Assembly: GCA_007026445.1 (NCBI GenBank)
Contig: VDMD01000004.1
Coordinates: forward strand, 682,001 to 746,000
Source of the DNA: Schizophyllum amplum
Taxonomy: Eukaryota > Basidiomycota > Agaricomycetes > Agaricales > Schizophyllaceae
Direction of reading: 5' to 3'
Length of the DNA: 64,000 nt
Positions 12,386 through 24,065 of this stretch are shown piece after piece (position 1 is the stretch's first letter; every line of letters starts with the position of its first letter). The notes beneath the pieces are model-generated. The model was not told the origin of the DNA. It searched no databases and saw only the letters and a program-made list of their open reading frames with translations. Position numbers and translations under genes: made by a program.

Positions 12386-14488
12386 ATGTCTTCCGCGCAG
12401 GGCAGCGAAGAGCCCGACCATGGGTCCCAGAAAGAGTCTGCATCGAACATCCAGCCTTCCGCTGCCCACTCGTCAAAAGACACTGCACCTGAGGAGCCGT
12501 ATAGTATCTACACGAAGGCAGAGAAATGGTTCATAGTTGGACTTATCTCGATGGGTGCCACCTTCAGTCCTCTCAGGTATGTGCCACCGATGCCACTGCG
12601 ACTAGCGCACGTTAACAACTGAACAGCTCGATGATTTACCTTCCTGCAATTCCGACGATCGCAGATGCGTTTGGGAAATCCATCGGTGAGCTCTCACAGG
12701 GTGGCATTGCGGAGCGACTGACTGACGTCCTCGACAGAGCTGATCAACCTGACTGTAACCTTGTTCATGATATTTCAAGGGATATGTATGCGAGCTATCC
12801 TGTATCTGTCCGTCCGAGAGTACATGCTGACTGGTTCGTTTGTAGCGCCGACATTTTGGGGCACGCTTGCTGACAGGCATGGTCGCCGGCTCATGTTCAT
12901 CGCATGCCTGACGCTGCTCGCATTATCCTGCGTAGGCCTTGCGCTCACGCCGACATCGGCGTACTGGCTTCTAATGCTCTTACGCTGCGTCCAGTCTGCG
13001 GGATCTGCCAGCACAGTGGCCTTATGTGTGTGCGTTCGCGACTCGACGCTAACTGATGGGCTCACGAGACGTTCATATACAGCTGCTGGTGTTGTTGTCG
13101 ATATAGCGGAACCGGAGGAAAGAGGAATATTCTTCGGCCTCTCGGCCCTTGGACCTTTGGTGAGCGAACCGACTTTCGATGGTCATAAGACTGCTTAACT
13201 AATTGCAATGCATTCAGGTTGGGTACGCCTCCTACTGTCATTCTTTGAGCTTTCGATCTAGATTCGATGCAGACCTGCCGTAGGCCCAGTAATTGGTGGC
13301 GCGTTGACGGATGGCCTTGGTTGGCGGTAAGCTGTCAAAGGATTATCGCACTGAAGCTATCTCAATCTCACTCAAAGGTCAATGTTCTGGTTCATTTGCA
13401 TATGTTCGGCCACCTGCGCCTTGATCATAGCCCTGTACGTTCTCTCGAGACGCTCCATTTTAAAATTCATCTCACTTCATTAGGTTCTTGCCCGAGACCC
13501 TCCGCGTCATCGTTGACAATGGAAGATACCTCCCACCAAAGATATCACGGCCCGTATTTCCCATTCTCGGCCGTCGTGTTCCCAAGCTACCGTCTCGCGA
13601 CCTCAGAGCCTTGACGTTCAGCAACCCTCTGCGTATCCTTCTGAACGTGGACATACTAGCTCTTCTTGTCGCTTTCGCAACGGTATTCGCCATGTTCTAC
13701 GCGGTGACCACGTCGATATCGTCGCTGTTCAGCGATACGTATCCCTTCCTCACTGACACAACGATCGGGCTGTCGTATATGACCATCGGTGGCGGGATGA
13801 TGATCATGACGGTGACTTTTGGCAAGATACTAGACGTCGATTATCAAAGACTTCAGCGCAAGATGCTGGGGGACGCCGCGGGAACGTTGTCAAAGGCGGA
13901 GGTGGATGCGAACATTCCTATCGAGCAGGTCAGTCGCACACGCAAGGTCTGCTTTTTCTTTCTTCTGAAATCACAGGTTCGCTTGAGGCTGGTGCGCTTT
14001 GTTTTTCCATTCTATGTTGCACTATGCATCGGCTTCGGCTGGTGCTTGGATAGGAAAGTCAGCATCGCCGGGCCCTTGGTGCTCCTCTTCTTCAGTACGT
14101 ATGGCTGAGCGCTCATGCGGATGCCCATCGCTAACACGAACCTTACACCGTAGTCGGGACCTGCGCGACGGCGATCATGAACATGGTCCAAACCTTGCTC
14201 GTAGACCTGATGCCGAAGAATGGCGCAGCAGTCTCTGCTTGTGTACGTTCCAATCGACCTCTTGTGAACTGGCTATATGCTGACGCCCGAATACAGAACA
14301 ACCTGCTGCGCTGCGTCATATCTGCCGCCCTCGTCTCCGTTATTCAGCTGTTGCTCGACAGCCTGGGGCCTGGATGGACGTTTGTCCTGTTGGGAGGCGT
14401 GTGCTCCGTTTTGTTTGTACCTTGCATCTGGTTCGTGCTGCGAGTGGGACCCAGATGGAGGGAGAGGCGCAGGAACGCAAAGGCATAA
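12386..14488 (+). CDS. MFS transporter 1, drug:H+ antiporter type (DHA1-like)
   Basis: The N-terminus is hydrophilic, followed by PYSIYTKAEKWFIVGLIS and twelve predicted membrane segments. The DHA1 loop 2-3 signature is present (GTLADRHGRRLMF), as is the antiporter-type motif C region (GPAVGPVIGGAL). The large central loop lies near 13830-13970. The gene is cut by many short introns. Two of them flank a 5-base exon, GTTGG at 13218-13222, which is required to keep GPL-VG-PAVGPVIGG in frame. The protein closely resembles the one encoded at 18166-20301. Fungal relatives export drugs, polyamines or organic acids across the plasma membrane; the substrate here is unknown. The start ATG 12386 fits the TATA box at 12324 and the paralogue N-terminus. 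It ends at TAA 14486-14488. No frame break was found. Confidence 0.88.
13218..13222 (+). other. 5-base coding microexon
   Basis: The exon GTTGG is bounded by CATTCAG on its left and GTACGC on its right. Skipping it puts the next exon (from 13273) out of frame. The paralogue has ATCGG at the same place. Confidence 0.8.
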
Positions 14489-15140
14489 CATCTCGATCTT
14501 GCGATCTACGAAAACGCTACTACGTTTATTCACATCCATTTGTCCGCAGCAAGCTATGGGCGAGGCAAGCTATCTCTCAAGATCTGTCGAGCAAACAGCT
14601 GACAGCGTCAAACATCGGATATTATGATATCCACATTTTGTGGCAATGCAGTGTACACTCCCAAGACTCAGAGTGACCATGCGCCCCTGCCGTCACTTAT
14701 TTGCAGCATAGAGTGCCATGCTTCGTGTTGCCATACATTTCCCAAAATAAAGATACAAGATGCTATAGATACATGAGAGGCAGTGGGTAATGCGTTTAAA
14801 TTCCTCTGCCCAGCGCAAAACAGCGTCGGCGCTGACACTGCCTATGACCTGACAAAATCCATGAGCTATTCCGCATGCAGAGGATATCCCGTGGGAGAAA
14901 GCGCAAAGATGTGTACAAAAGACTTACTGCGCTGGATGGTTCTGCGTCCGACGGCGATCCTCGCTAAAGATTACAAAGGGTGAGCGTGAGAATGATACGA
15001 AGCACGATAGACGCACATATGATGTAGACTGTGTTTGCAGATGTTGTGTTGCCTGCTTGAGGGCGCAAGTCGCGCCTCGATCTCGTCGCATTTCCTAGTC
15101 ATGGCGCGTTAGTCTCTGGGGTGTACAAGAATTGAAGGAC
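14489..15140. other. Convergent 3' intergenic region
   Basis: The gap lies between the stops of MFS transporter 1 and MED7. It is AT-richer, with an AATAAA-like element near 14745-14755. No gene was seen. Confidence 0.6.
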
Positions 15141-16009
15141 CTACGAGTGGATATTTGCTGTCTCTTCTCGTCGCAGCTCCAGTTGTCGCTTCATCATGAG
15201 TTCAAGATTCCAGCGGGCCTGGAAGAAGCTGTCAATAACGTGCGATTGTCCTCGCAGCGCGTCGCGCACCTGTACAGGGCGTAGCTCGTTCGCCGTAGCC
15301 ATGAGGTTTTGACTGAGAAGCTTGATCAGCCAATCATTTCTTGCGAGTCAGTCTGAACGCCTTCAGGGAGGTCGCGCGGCGGCGGTATGGTAATGCTCTT
15401 GGTGAGGCGGGAGTACTGGACGAGGAGAGAGCGCAGGATGGAGAGCATGGCGGGTCGGCGGTCTGGGCACGTGAAATATGATTAGCATTAGATGAGAAAG
15501 AGGGAGGAAGATGCAGGACTGGGAACAAAGGGACGAAGTGACAAGCGCGCACCCTGACTGGGATCTTCGGGGAAGAGCTGGGGGATACCAGCGTCTGCGA
15601 GAGACATGAGTTTGCTGTTCTTGATCTGCATGATATCAGGGTGTTTAGACGTATAGTCATAATGAGGACCAGATATACACACCGGCCACGTCTCGCCAAA
15701 GACGGTGAACGCATCGTCCTCCTCGATCCAGTCCACGCGCGGTTTCTCGAGCTGGTACAGAGGGAAGTCCGGCAAGTCCGGTTGGTCTGAGAGTAGTCTG
15801 GACTGCGCTCCCACAGCCTGGGTAGGGTCTTCAATGGGCGGCACTGTCGCTCCCTCTGAGACCTTCGCGACGTCGGCCGCCTCGTCGGTCTGCCTACGCT
15901 CCTTGAGGAGGGCTTGGAGTTTGAGATTATGAGCGGTGTAGCGGACATAGTGTGCTGGTGGTGCGGGGAATGGATTTTGGAGCTCAGCATCTTCGCCGTC
16001 GTCGAGCAT
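15141..16009 (-). CDS. MED7: Mediator complex subunit 7
   Basis: MED7 is a core middle-module subunit of Mediator, which couples activators to RNA polymerase II. The start is ATG 16009 (MLDDGEDAE). Typical motifs follow in order: FPAPPAHYVRYT, LEKPRVDWI, FGETWP, then after an intron LADAGIPQLFPEDPSQ, then after a second intron DRRPAMLSILRSLLVQYSRL. The conserved C-terminus (LLSQNLMATANELRPVQARDAL) lies in another frame and ends at TAG 15143-15141. The two parts join if one A is added to a run of three A's (minus strand, about 15333-15338). A single-base deletion in a homopolymer of an essential gene points to a sequence error. The gene is divergent from the LNT-like gene, with 155 bases between the starts. 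Confidence 0.88.
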
Positions 16010-16164
16010 CGCGGCGAGCAGCAGCAGCCGATCGCGACGTAGAACACAACACGCGACGCGATCCAGGGGAACCGGGCCGTATATTAGCTTCGGCGAAGGC
16101 CGCGCGTGTTTGCTTCCATATACGCGCGCCGGGCGCTTACGTTCATCACTTGCTTCTGCCCACC
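16010..16164. promoter_or_regulatory. Divergent promoter MED7 / LNT-like gene
   Basis: Only 155 bases separate the two outward-facing start codons, so both promoters must lie here or overlap the genes. No TATA box is clear. Confidence 0.6.
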
Positions 16165-17941
16165 ATGGAGAGCGCTCTGGTGCTCGGATCGTCTCTCTTT
16201 GGATTATCTGCGATGGCGGTGCTGCCTAGCTTTCCTGCCGTTGTAGCGACGCTTACATGCCTCACTCTCTACGCCCCAATCTATCTCAACCGCGCGCCCC
16301 GCGGCGCGCGAGCTCTACCGGGCTTCATCCTTCTCACAATTGCAGGTCTCCTCCCACGATTCATTTCTGCTGAAAATGCCCTCTCGACACCATCGACCGG
16401 CGTCGGGATGCTTGCTGCCATGTCTATGATGGACGCCGCCATTCTTCTCGTTGGGACCATGATTCCGGTGTTCATCCAGGCGCGCTGGTCCTCTACAGTC
16501 GGTCACTTCATGCTCCTACCCGCAGTGTGGTCTACGATTATCTGGGGGGTCGCGTCTCTCAGTCCTCTAGGCCGTTTGGCTCTACCGACCCCCGCTGCAC
16601 CTACGCAGGTGTATGCTTGGCTGGAACCGTTCTTTGGACCTGCAAGCATAGATATTCTAGCCGGAGCATGGGCTGTGGTCCTTGCAGAGGTCATTTCTTT
16701 GTGGTACATGTCGAAGAATCAGCCCGACGACGTTCTCATTGAATATGCGGACCACGATGGTGAATCGCAACGGGGAACCCGAAAGCCCATCACCATCGTA
16801 GGTGCGATATTGATCATCCTCGCTCTTCCCTCTTTCCTGGCTAGTGACCTTCCGCTTCCCCTGATCTCGGACGAGACCACACCGATATCTGTTGGGTGTG
16901 CGCTACCCTCGCATCGCCGGTACAGTCACCCGGGACGGCCCACCTTCAACGATTACATTGCCGAGACGCGGAAGCTCGTCCCCAGCACAGACATCCTCCT
17001 CTGGCCGGAGAGCGCAGTCGTATTCGACAGTGTTGAGCATAGGAATGCCAAGCTCGAGCAAGTGAAAGCAGTCGCGCAGGGCGCGTACGTGGGGGTCGGC
17101 TTCCTCGAGTCTTTCCGCGAAAACGGCAAAGACCATACGCGCAACGGCTTTGCGCTTGTCTCTGCTCGTTCCAATGAGCCGGACATGCTATACTTCAAGC
17201 GCAACCTCGTGCCCGGTAAGCGCCCACTGCTATCAACTTACTTTCTATTTACTCACGTCTGTTCACTCAGTCGCCGAGTCCTACGCCATGACGCCTTCGA
17301 CCGAACCACCCGCGCTCTTCACTCTCCCACTAAAGAAGCCTTCAGACATTCCCAAGTCGGAATGGGGCCAGCCGCCGACATACACGCGCCCCATCCCCCT
17401 CTCAGCATCCATCTGCCTCGACTTTGCCGCGCCCAATCCCTTCGCAGCCCTTGAGTCCCGCCCGGCACTCCTCCTCGGTCCCGCATACACTTGGGACGTC
17501 GAGATCGGGCGGATGATGTTCGCCCAGGGCGCCCAGCGCGCGCGCGAACTCGGCGCAGCCGTGCTGTGGTGCGACGGCGGGGAGAACGGCGTCAGCGGCG
17601 TCGCGGGCGACGGGGTGGACAAGTCAATGCAGGTCGGCCGTGGGTCGTGGGTGCGGACCATCGCGGTGCCGCACCCATTCAGTGAGCAGCAGACCTGGTT
17701 CGGGCAGTTTGGGCATGGGCTGCCGCTGTTGCTGGTGTGGCTGCTGGTCCTGGGATCAGCAGCGCCGCGGCTGCCGGGGATGGCAGGCACTGTACAGCGC
17801 GTGGCCGGGACTGTGGGAGCTGTGTCGCGCCGTGCTCCGGACGTTGCTCGCCGGTTGATTCAGGGTGCGCGAGAGAGGAGGGAGCCTGCTCCGGATGCTG
17901 AGCGCCGGGCGCCGGATGAGATGAGCCATCTTCTTGACTGA
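16165..17941 (+). CDS. Apolipoprotein N-acyltransferase-like membrane protein (nitrilase superfamily)
   Basis: The first 230 residues hold about six hydrophobic membrane segments (for example FGLSAMAVLPSFPAVVATL). They are followed by a carbon-nitrogen hydrolase domain, the architecture of bacterial Lnt. The catalytic triad is visible: Glu in LLWPESAVV (near 17005), Lys in YFKRNLVP (near 17195) and Cys in SICLDFAAP (near 17410). One intron, about 17217-17271, follows LVP. A last membrane segment (LPLLLVWLLVLGSA) and a basic tail end at TGA 17939-17941. By homology it should use an acyl-enzyme on the Cys and transfer or cleave an amide-linked acyl group in an endomembrane. The true substrate in fungi is not established by sequence. 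It starts 155 bases from MED7 on the other strand. Confidence 0.82.
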
Positions 17942-18165
17942 ACAGTGAGATGTGTCCCAAATTCCAAAGATGTATTGCAAGTACGAGCCTGATTCTGACG
18001 CCTACTGCGTCGTTTGTATCCATGTGTCCTGCCACCTTCTGCCACGATAACCTCTACTTTTCCCTGTATAAGTCCCGCAGATATCGTACTGACCGGCCTG
18101 CCTTTGCACTGATTTCTGTAAATCCTTGTACAGTACTCGATACCATGCAGATATACGATATGCTT

Positions 18166-20301
18166 TCACGCTCCCGCCCTCATAAGTCGCCGTTTTGGGC
18201 CGATCTTGAGGACAAGAAACATGCCCGGGAGGTAGAATAGCACGGCAATGCCGTCAATGAGGACGAAGGTCCACCCGGGACCCATGCTATCGAACATGAG
18301 CGCGAGCACTGACAAGGATGAGTCTTCCAGGTTCGCAGGCCGTGAAGAAGGAAAGGCAATTACCAGAAACGAATCCTGCAGCGATTAGGCAGCGCAGCAG
18401 ATTGTTCTAAAGACAAGGGTAGTCAGTAAAGCCAGGGGTGGAGGAGAACGGCGGCACTCACACACGCCGTGATGGACGCGCCGTTCTTCGGCATGAGGTC
18501 GACGATGAGCGTCTGCGTCATGTTCATGAGGGCAATGGACATAATGCCGTCTATGAAGAGCAGGACGAGTGGTGCCGCAATATGCACGCGCGCCTCGTAG
18601 CACCAGCCCAGCCCGACGGTGCACACGATGAGAACGACAAAGGTTGGCAGTACCAGTCGCAAGCGGGCCTGCGGGGCATGTCAGCAAACCTCCGACCACT
18701 GTCAACCCCAAAGCAGCCGACAAGGCCCGTACCTTCTCTATCGGGAATCCTCCCGGCTGTGCAACACCCCCCTCTCGCCCTTCCGTCATCGCCTTCCTCG
18801 CCAACTGTCTCTCATACCTCGCATAATCCGCATCAAGCGCCCGCCCCACCAGGACCGTCCCGATCGCCATCCCGCCGCCGATAGTCAGATAGCACAACCC
18901 AAGCGTCGTGTCGTCCAAGAAAGGATAGATATCTGGAAACAGGTTCGCCATGCTCGTCACGACAGCGTACAGGATCGAATTGATGAGCGCGTTGCAAAGT
19001 AGTAGGACGAGGATGTCGGGCTGGAGCAGCAAGCGGAGCGGGTTAGTGAACTTGGCGGAGCGCCGGCGCGTGGGGGCTCGGTGCCGCGGGAGAGGAGTGG
19101 GAGCCAGGGCCGCGCATAGCGGGGGGCGCGGTGACGACCATTACCAACTAGTGCGCGCAGAGTCTCGGGGAGAAAACTGCAGAGAGAGGTTAGAGGAAGA
19201 CAGGACGTGGCACATTCTAGATACACACAGGAGGATGACGAGGGCGCATGCGCCAGACGCAATACATAGAAACCAGAAGATCGATCTGGGACAGAACTGC
19301 TTAGCCTAACAAGCCGGAGGTTGAGCATCGACGGCACCTACCTCCATCCCAGGCTTCCGCTCAGCGCACCTCCGATGACGGGGCCTATGGCAGGTCTGCA
19401 TCTAGAGTTTAGCTACTAATTGACACGCACAAGGTCAAAGTACAGAGACTGACCCGATCTAAACAGCAGTAAGCGTACGCCTCGACGTCCATTGAACAAA
19501 AGATGAACCTACCATCGGCCCCAAATTCGCTATTCCGAAGAATCCACCCCTCTCTTGCACGTCCGCGATGTCCACGACCACGCCCGCCGCTTCTGACAGT
19601 CAGCTTCTCGCATGCCTTTACAAGCGAACGCGGTACTCACATAATGCAATTGTGCTCGCTGAGCCTGCTGCCTGCACACAGCGTAGCACCATAAGGAGCC
19701 AGAAGGCTGACGTCGGCGTAAGAGCGAGTCCCACGCAGGAGATGCAGAGTAAAATGAGGCATGCGGCGAACATCATTCGTCTGCCGTATCGGTCGGCGAG
19801 GGTTCCCCAGAACGTCGGTGCTTTATGTGCATGCGAAGTCAATGGAATACCCTTTTTGTCTCGTCAACTTCATGATTTGGGAACGCACCCAAGCCCTGGA
19901 AGATCATGTACATGGTCACCGTCAAGTTGATGAGCTCAAGCGACTTGTGGAAGTCGTCCGCCAGGGTTGGTATGGCGGGGAAGTATATATTCGCGCTATA
20001 CACGTTTGGAATTACTGCCGCAAGATAGAGGAAGCCACCTTACCTCAGAGGGCTACAGCACGGATTCGAGCGTTAACGAGCCCACTCGATGTATTGAAGT
20101 CTCAGGCAGGATCTCCTACCTGAACGTCGCTCCCAGCGATATGAGCCCGACAATGGCCCATTTCTCTGACCGTGTGTATACGCTATACGGCTCAACGGGC
20201 TCTTGCATATCAGTGGAAGGTCTGCTCTTTGGCGGAACCTCCTTCTTTGAGATAGCTGTCGTGGTATGGTCGTCGCCTGAGGAGTGGGCGGAGGTCATCA
20301 T
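18166..20301 (-). CDS. MFS transporter 2, drug:H+ antiporter type (DHA1-like), paralogue of 12386-14488
   Basis: The order of motifs matches MFS transporter 1: PYSVYTRSEKWAIVGLISLG, GTLADRYGRRMMF, LALTPTSAFWLLM, GPAIGPVIGGAL, then the large loop and a C-terminal GPGWTFVLIDGIAVLF block. It ends at TGA 18168-18166. Two adjacent ATGs at 20301 and 20298 fit the paralogue length. An upstream in-frame ATG at 20340 is less likely because the TATA-like block sits only a few bases before it. Like its paralogue it carries a 5-base exon (19458-19454, ATCGG) and shared intron positions. The two genes face each other across MED7 and the LNT-like gene, indicating an inverted duplication. No frame break was seen. 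The substrate is unknown. Confidence 0.87.
19454..19458 (-). other. 5-base coding microexon
   Basis: The exon ATCGG lies between acceptor GTTTAG and donor GTCAGT. It supplies Ile plus the first two bases of a Gly codon, so GPM-IG-PAIGPVIGG reads through. It is equivalent to 13218-13222 in the paralogue. Confidence 0.78.
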
Positions 20302-20342
20302 GAAGATGCAGCAGATGCGTCCTCGGACGTCGAGATTCAATG

Positions 20343-20353
20343 GCAGGATTTAT
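20343..20353 (-). promoter_or_regulatory. TATA-like block of MFS transporter 2
   Basis: ATAAATCCTGC on the minus strand is identical to 12327-12337 before MFS transporter 1. It lies about 42 bases before ATG 20301 (49 bases in the paralogue). Confidence 0.55.
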
Positions 20354-20836
20354 GCCTTATCTTGCGTGTCAAGGTCGTGTAGTGTCGTCAGTGGTGAGTT
20401 GGATGAACGAAGGATAACCCAGGCAAGCCGGAGGTAGGCAGCAAGGAAGGCTCCAAATGCAGCACTCTTCAGGGAACGACTATACAGGCCGGAAGCCTGT
20501 AGATGGCGGTGGGAAGCAAGTCGAACAAGCGGCAGTCGATTCGGCATCCGACGCGGAGCGCCTGTGACTCACAGTGACGCCACAGCAATAACCGTCTGCC
20601 CTAAGTTTGGACTCACAGCTGGACCGACTCCTGACCGGGCCCGACTGTGCAACTACCAGTTCGCGCTTACGCCGCGCTCTGTGTGCAGCATTTGCGCATG
20701 CCCATCGTGTACGAGGTGATAGAGTTTAACCAACGACGAGACCAGACGAGTTGTGAGGCGGGGCGCTGGCCGCAGCGGCTCCCAGAATGCATTAGACGCG
20801 GATAAATTAGCACAATGCGATACGACCCGACCCCTC
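20354..20836. other. Intergenic region
   Basis: Upstream sequence of MFS transporter 2 and the 3' flank of RSM25. No supported gene was seen. Confidence 0.5.
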
Positions 20837-21782
20837 CTAAGCCCGTACGGGACTTGCCTGAGGCAACATGGATGCATACGCCGGCTGACCAGCTGCTGCC
20901 GCTTCCCCCTCCCCTGCCGTTGGCGGCGCAATTCCCAGCGCGGAGACTTGCTGCGCGATCGCCGGCGAGTACGTTGGGCGTACGCCGTCGCGCCACAACC
21001 GCACGTACTTCTCTCCGCGCGTCCATTCCACAGTGCCCTCGTAACGGTCCGCAACTGCCTTCCAGCGCTTGCGCGCTGCGATCTCGCCCTCGTCGACCGC
21101 GGCGGCGCGCTGCCAGCCGGCGAGCCCACGCTTCATCTTCTCGAAGACGTGTTCAATCTCGGAGTGGCCGAAGATGGCGCCAAGCGAGCGGGCCTCGAGC
21201 GCGGCGACCTGAACGGAAGTCTGCCGTTCGCCACGGAGCGCACGGAACTGGGCGACTGAACGACGATAAGCTTCCGAGAGGGGTAGTTCATGGTGAACGT
21301 GAAGGTTAAGAGCGAATTGTACGGCGCTACGCGGGTGTCAATGGAAGATGTCAAGTAGCAAGTAGACCACGCACTCTTCTGCGCGCGGATTGTGCCCCCG
21401 CTGGCGGAGCCGCGTCCACATTTTCCCATTTACAGGGTTTGGTGCGGCGATGTTCTTGCCCTCCACGAGCGTTGTCGGGCGGAAAGTCTCGAACGGATGG
21501 TCGCGGAAGAACTGGCGGCGAATGTCGTCCTCGAGTAGTAGATAGTCAGTGCGTGCGGCGTTGTGTTTGCCTGCTTCCTGCTTCTATGACTGTAGAACGA
21601 GTTGACGTCGCGCGGTTTTGCGTCGAACTCATTGCGCGTCGCGGGCAGCTTGCCGGGGAGCGGGAGCGGGGGGAAGGCGAGACGGACTGATACCAGCGGG
21701 GCTCGTCGTCTATTGCGCCGCCGCGCATGAGGCGCGCGGCCTGCTTGTGCACCTGGTTCGCAAACCGTCGCGCGTTCACCAT
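20837..21782 (-). CDS. RSM25: Mitochondrial small-subunit ribosomal protein mS23 (RSM25)
   Basis: The start is ATG 21782 (MVNARRFANQVHKQAARLM). It matches yeast Rsm25/mS23 in layout: an N-terminal RRFANQVHKQ and PRWYQ block, FPPLPLPGKLPATRNEFDAK, then DYLLLEDDIRRQFFRDHPFE followed by RPTTLVEGKN, and a C-terminal SLGAIFGHSEIEHVFEKMK block. The last corresponds to the yeast FGVSAIEHGI region. Introns fall near 21590-21550 and near 21390-21340. A one-base break lies near 21690 between PRWYQ and LAFPPLPLPG; protein is good on both sides. It ends at TAG 20839-20837. The protein acts in the mitochondrial 37S ribosomal subunit. A long C-terminal extension rich in Ala and Pro follows the conserved part. 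Confidence 0.85.
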
Positions 21783-21938
21783 CCCGCCGCGTCTATGCTT
21801 TCAGAGGTGGGTGATCAGAACAAGTCCAAACTTCGCACGGCAGCAGCCGGCCCGTCGCGCGTCAACATGCGCAAATAAGGCACCCGTTGTCCGAGAGAAT
21901 TATGTATGCATCACTACACAATATATAGTACACTAGAC

Positions 21939-23728
21939 CTACGACGACGTGGGCTTTACTCGTGCTTGCGCCGCCTGTGCGGCGTTCATCCCCATCCACG
22001 TCTTCTCCACCAGCCCTAGCAGCTTCTGCATGTCCGAGCTCCAGCCGTTCATCACATCCTCCGCTGTTCGCTTGGCGCGGAAGTTGACGATCCCCGCTGG
22101 CCGGTCTATCCGTGCCCACACTGTCCCACCAACGACTAACCTGCACAGCGTCGACTCTGTCTCTTGCGGCGACAGGTCGAGGAGAGAGGTGAGGCGCTCG
22201 AGCGTGATGCGCGTGTAGTACATGGACACGACGCGGATGTTCTGTTTCGCTCGTCAGCACAGTCCTGCGATAGGGCGTGGTAAGGACGTACATGCTCGAT
22301 GACGCGCATATGCAGATCCTCCCAACGTTGTGCGTGGCTGAAGACGGTTGTTTGCCGCAAAAAGGTGCCATAAAGCGACTCGATTCCCGGCCATCGCATA
22401 AGTTCCGGTGTAACGAAGCATTTTGCAAGATTACTAGAATATATCAGCGACAGTCTACACAGAATGCGTGAGCAACGCACTATTGCATCTCCAGCTTCAG
22501 TAGAGCAGGGTCGTTGTACAGATGGTGTAGCATGTCGGACTGTTCGTTGCTGTGAGGTGACAGTACGATGTAGTAGATGATGTGTTCCAATGCCTGGAAG
22601 GCGAAGTGAGTAAGTGAATTTCTGGGCAATGAAGAAACGTACTGCTTTGCCCTTGTCGCTCACGTCTTCCTTGATCGACGGCGTCTCCCACACTTTCTCA
22701 TAGTACTTAGCGGTAGCCAGGTAGTCGCGCTCGTTAAGCGCGTGCTGAATCATGAGGTCGTAGTACTTCAATTTCAAGTCCTGTTGTGAACGTTAGGTAC
22801 GTCAGGCCGGAGAAGATACGCAATAACGCACCTCATTTTCCTTCTGCTTCAAGAACTCCTCGTTGACCTTCCGCCCGCCCACGCGCACCTTCACCCATTC
22901 ACCCTCGCCGCCGCCAAGAGTGTCCTTCTCCGCCTTCTTGGCGGAGTCGGCATCTTTGGTACGCGCTACAGCAATCAGAAGGCGCATCTGCTCGAGGATG
23001 AACTCGGTCTTCTCGCGACGTTCCATCGAGGAGTATGTCTCGACCTGCAGGTCGGACAGCAGCTCAGAGGCCTTGACCAGGTGCTCCTTCTTCGTCTCTG
23101 CGGTCGTCGCTGAATTCGATTGGGCCTCATAGTAATGTGAGAGGAGGAGGGTGACGCGTGCGCGGGGAGTCTCCAGGAAGATCTACGTCCAGTCAATGTA
23201 GTGAGCATCTGGATCGACGATGCGCGAAGTGCAATCGTACCTTGCCCTCTGTGACGGTGCGTAATGTCTCGAGCAGCTCTAGCCACTTGTCGTTGCCGTC
23301 ACGCGCCTTGATCTCGACGAGCCAACCCATTGCTTGCTCCACCATCGCTTGAATGACCGACTTGAGCTGCCCATGCTTCTTGCTCAGGGTCTGTATGCTG
23401 GTGTTCAGGAGCTCGTAATTGCGCGCGTCGTAGCAGTACTGCACGATCGCCTTCACGAGGCGCGTCGTAGATTTGGCGTCTGAGGCCTACGTCGCGTTAG
23501 CCGTCAACCTTCCCCCACAGGCAGTAGTCACGCACATTGCGCGACTGCTTCTCCACGACAAACAGCTTGTCGATCGCTTCTTGCAGTTTTCCGCTCTGTG
23601 GGATGGACTCAATCCGATGCGCGCAGGCCGAACGCGGTGAGGCGTACCTTGACGAGCGCCTCCGTCTCTGGCAGGAGCGCATCAACCTCGGGCGTGTAGT
23701 CGCGTTCTTGCTTCTTGTTATCGGACAT
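21939..23728 (-). CDS. RPN5: 26S proteasome regulatory subunit RPN5 (PSMD12)
   Basis: RPN5 is a lid subunit of the 19S particle, which binds and deubiquitinates substrates, and is also found in cytosol and nucleus. The start is ATG 23728 (MSDNKKQERDY). Helical TPR-like repeats follow: LQEAIDKLFVVEKQSRN, VKAIVQYCYDARNYELLNT, FILEQMRLLIAVARTKD, and LKLKYYDLMIQHALNERDYL. The C-terminal PCI winged helix holds YYTRITLERLTSLLDLS and VWARIDRPAGIVNF, and a final helix ends at 21939. About seven introns are needed, all with GT..AG ends. The reading is unbroken. Length is close to that of yeast and human homologues (about 450 residues). Confidence 0.93.
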
Positions 23729-24065
23729 CGCGTATATTTCGTGTGGGTCTTTCAAGACGCGCGTCTGCAATGATGTGGGGGCGCCAGGCGCGATGGATGG
23801 CGAAGACAAGGAAGCGTGCACAAGTGACGCGTCGCCCACGTGGCTACCATCACCTCCGCCCGCGCACCCGCGGGCAAGGCTCACTCGGACCGTCAGCCGA
23901 CCACTGCTCCTCGTCCACAACCATGTTCTCCTCTGCAAACAGGAATCGCACCGACTTTCGACCGCTTGTCTTGCTGCGCAATTTTCGTCCAAAGTCATGA
24001 TAATCATTAGTGTCCTGATATCCGTACAACATTCGTAAGTAATAAATATACGCTCGAAGTAATCG
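23729..24065. other. Intergenic region, RPN5 promoter
   Basis: This 337-base gap holds the RPN5 promoter and the 3' end of the F-box-like gene. A GC-rich part next to RPN5 gives way to an AT-rich part near 24000-24065. No extra gene was seen. Confidence 0.55.

Noticed and set aside
20299..20340. Upstream ATG at 20340 as start of MFS transporter 2
   Set aside because: The TATA-like block lies only a few bases before it, and the extra residues have no counterpart in the paralogue; ATG 20301 fits both.
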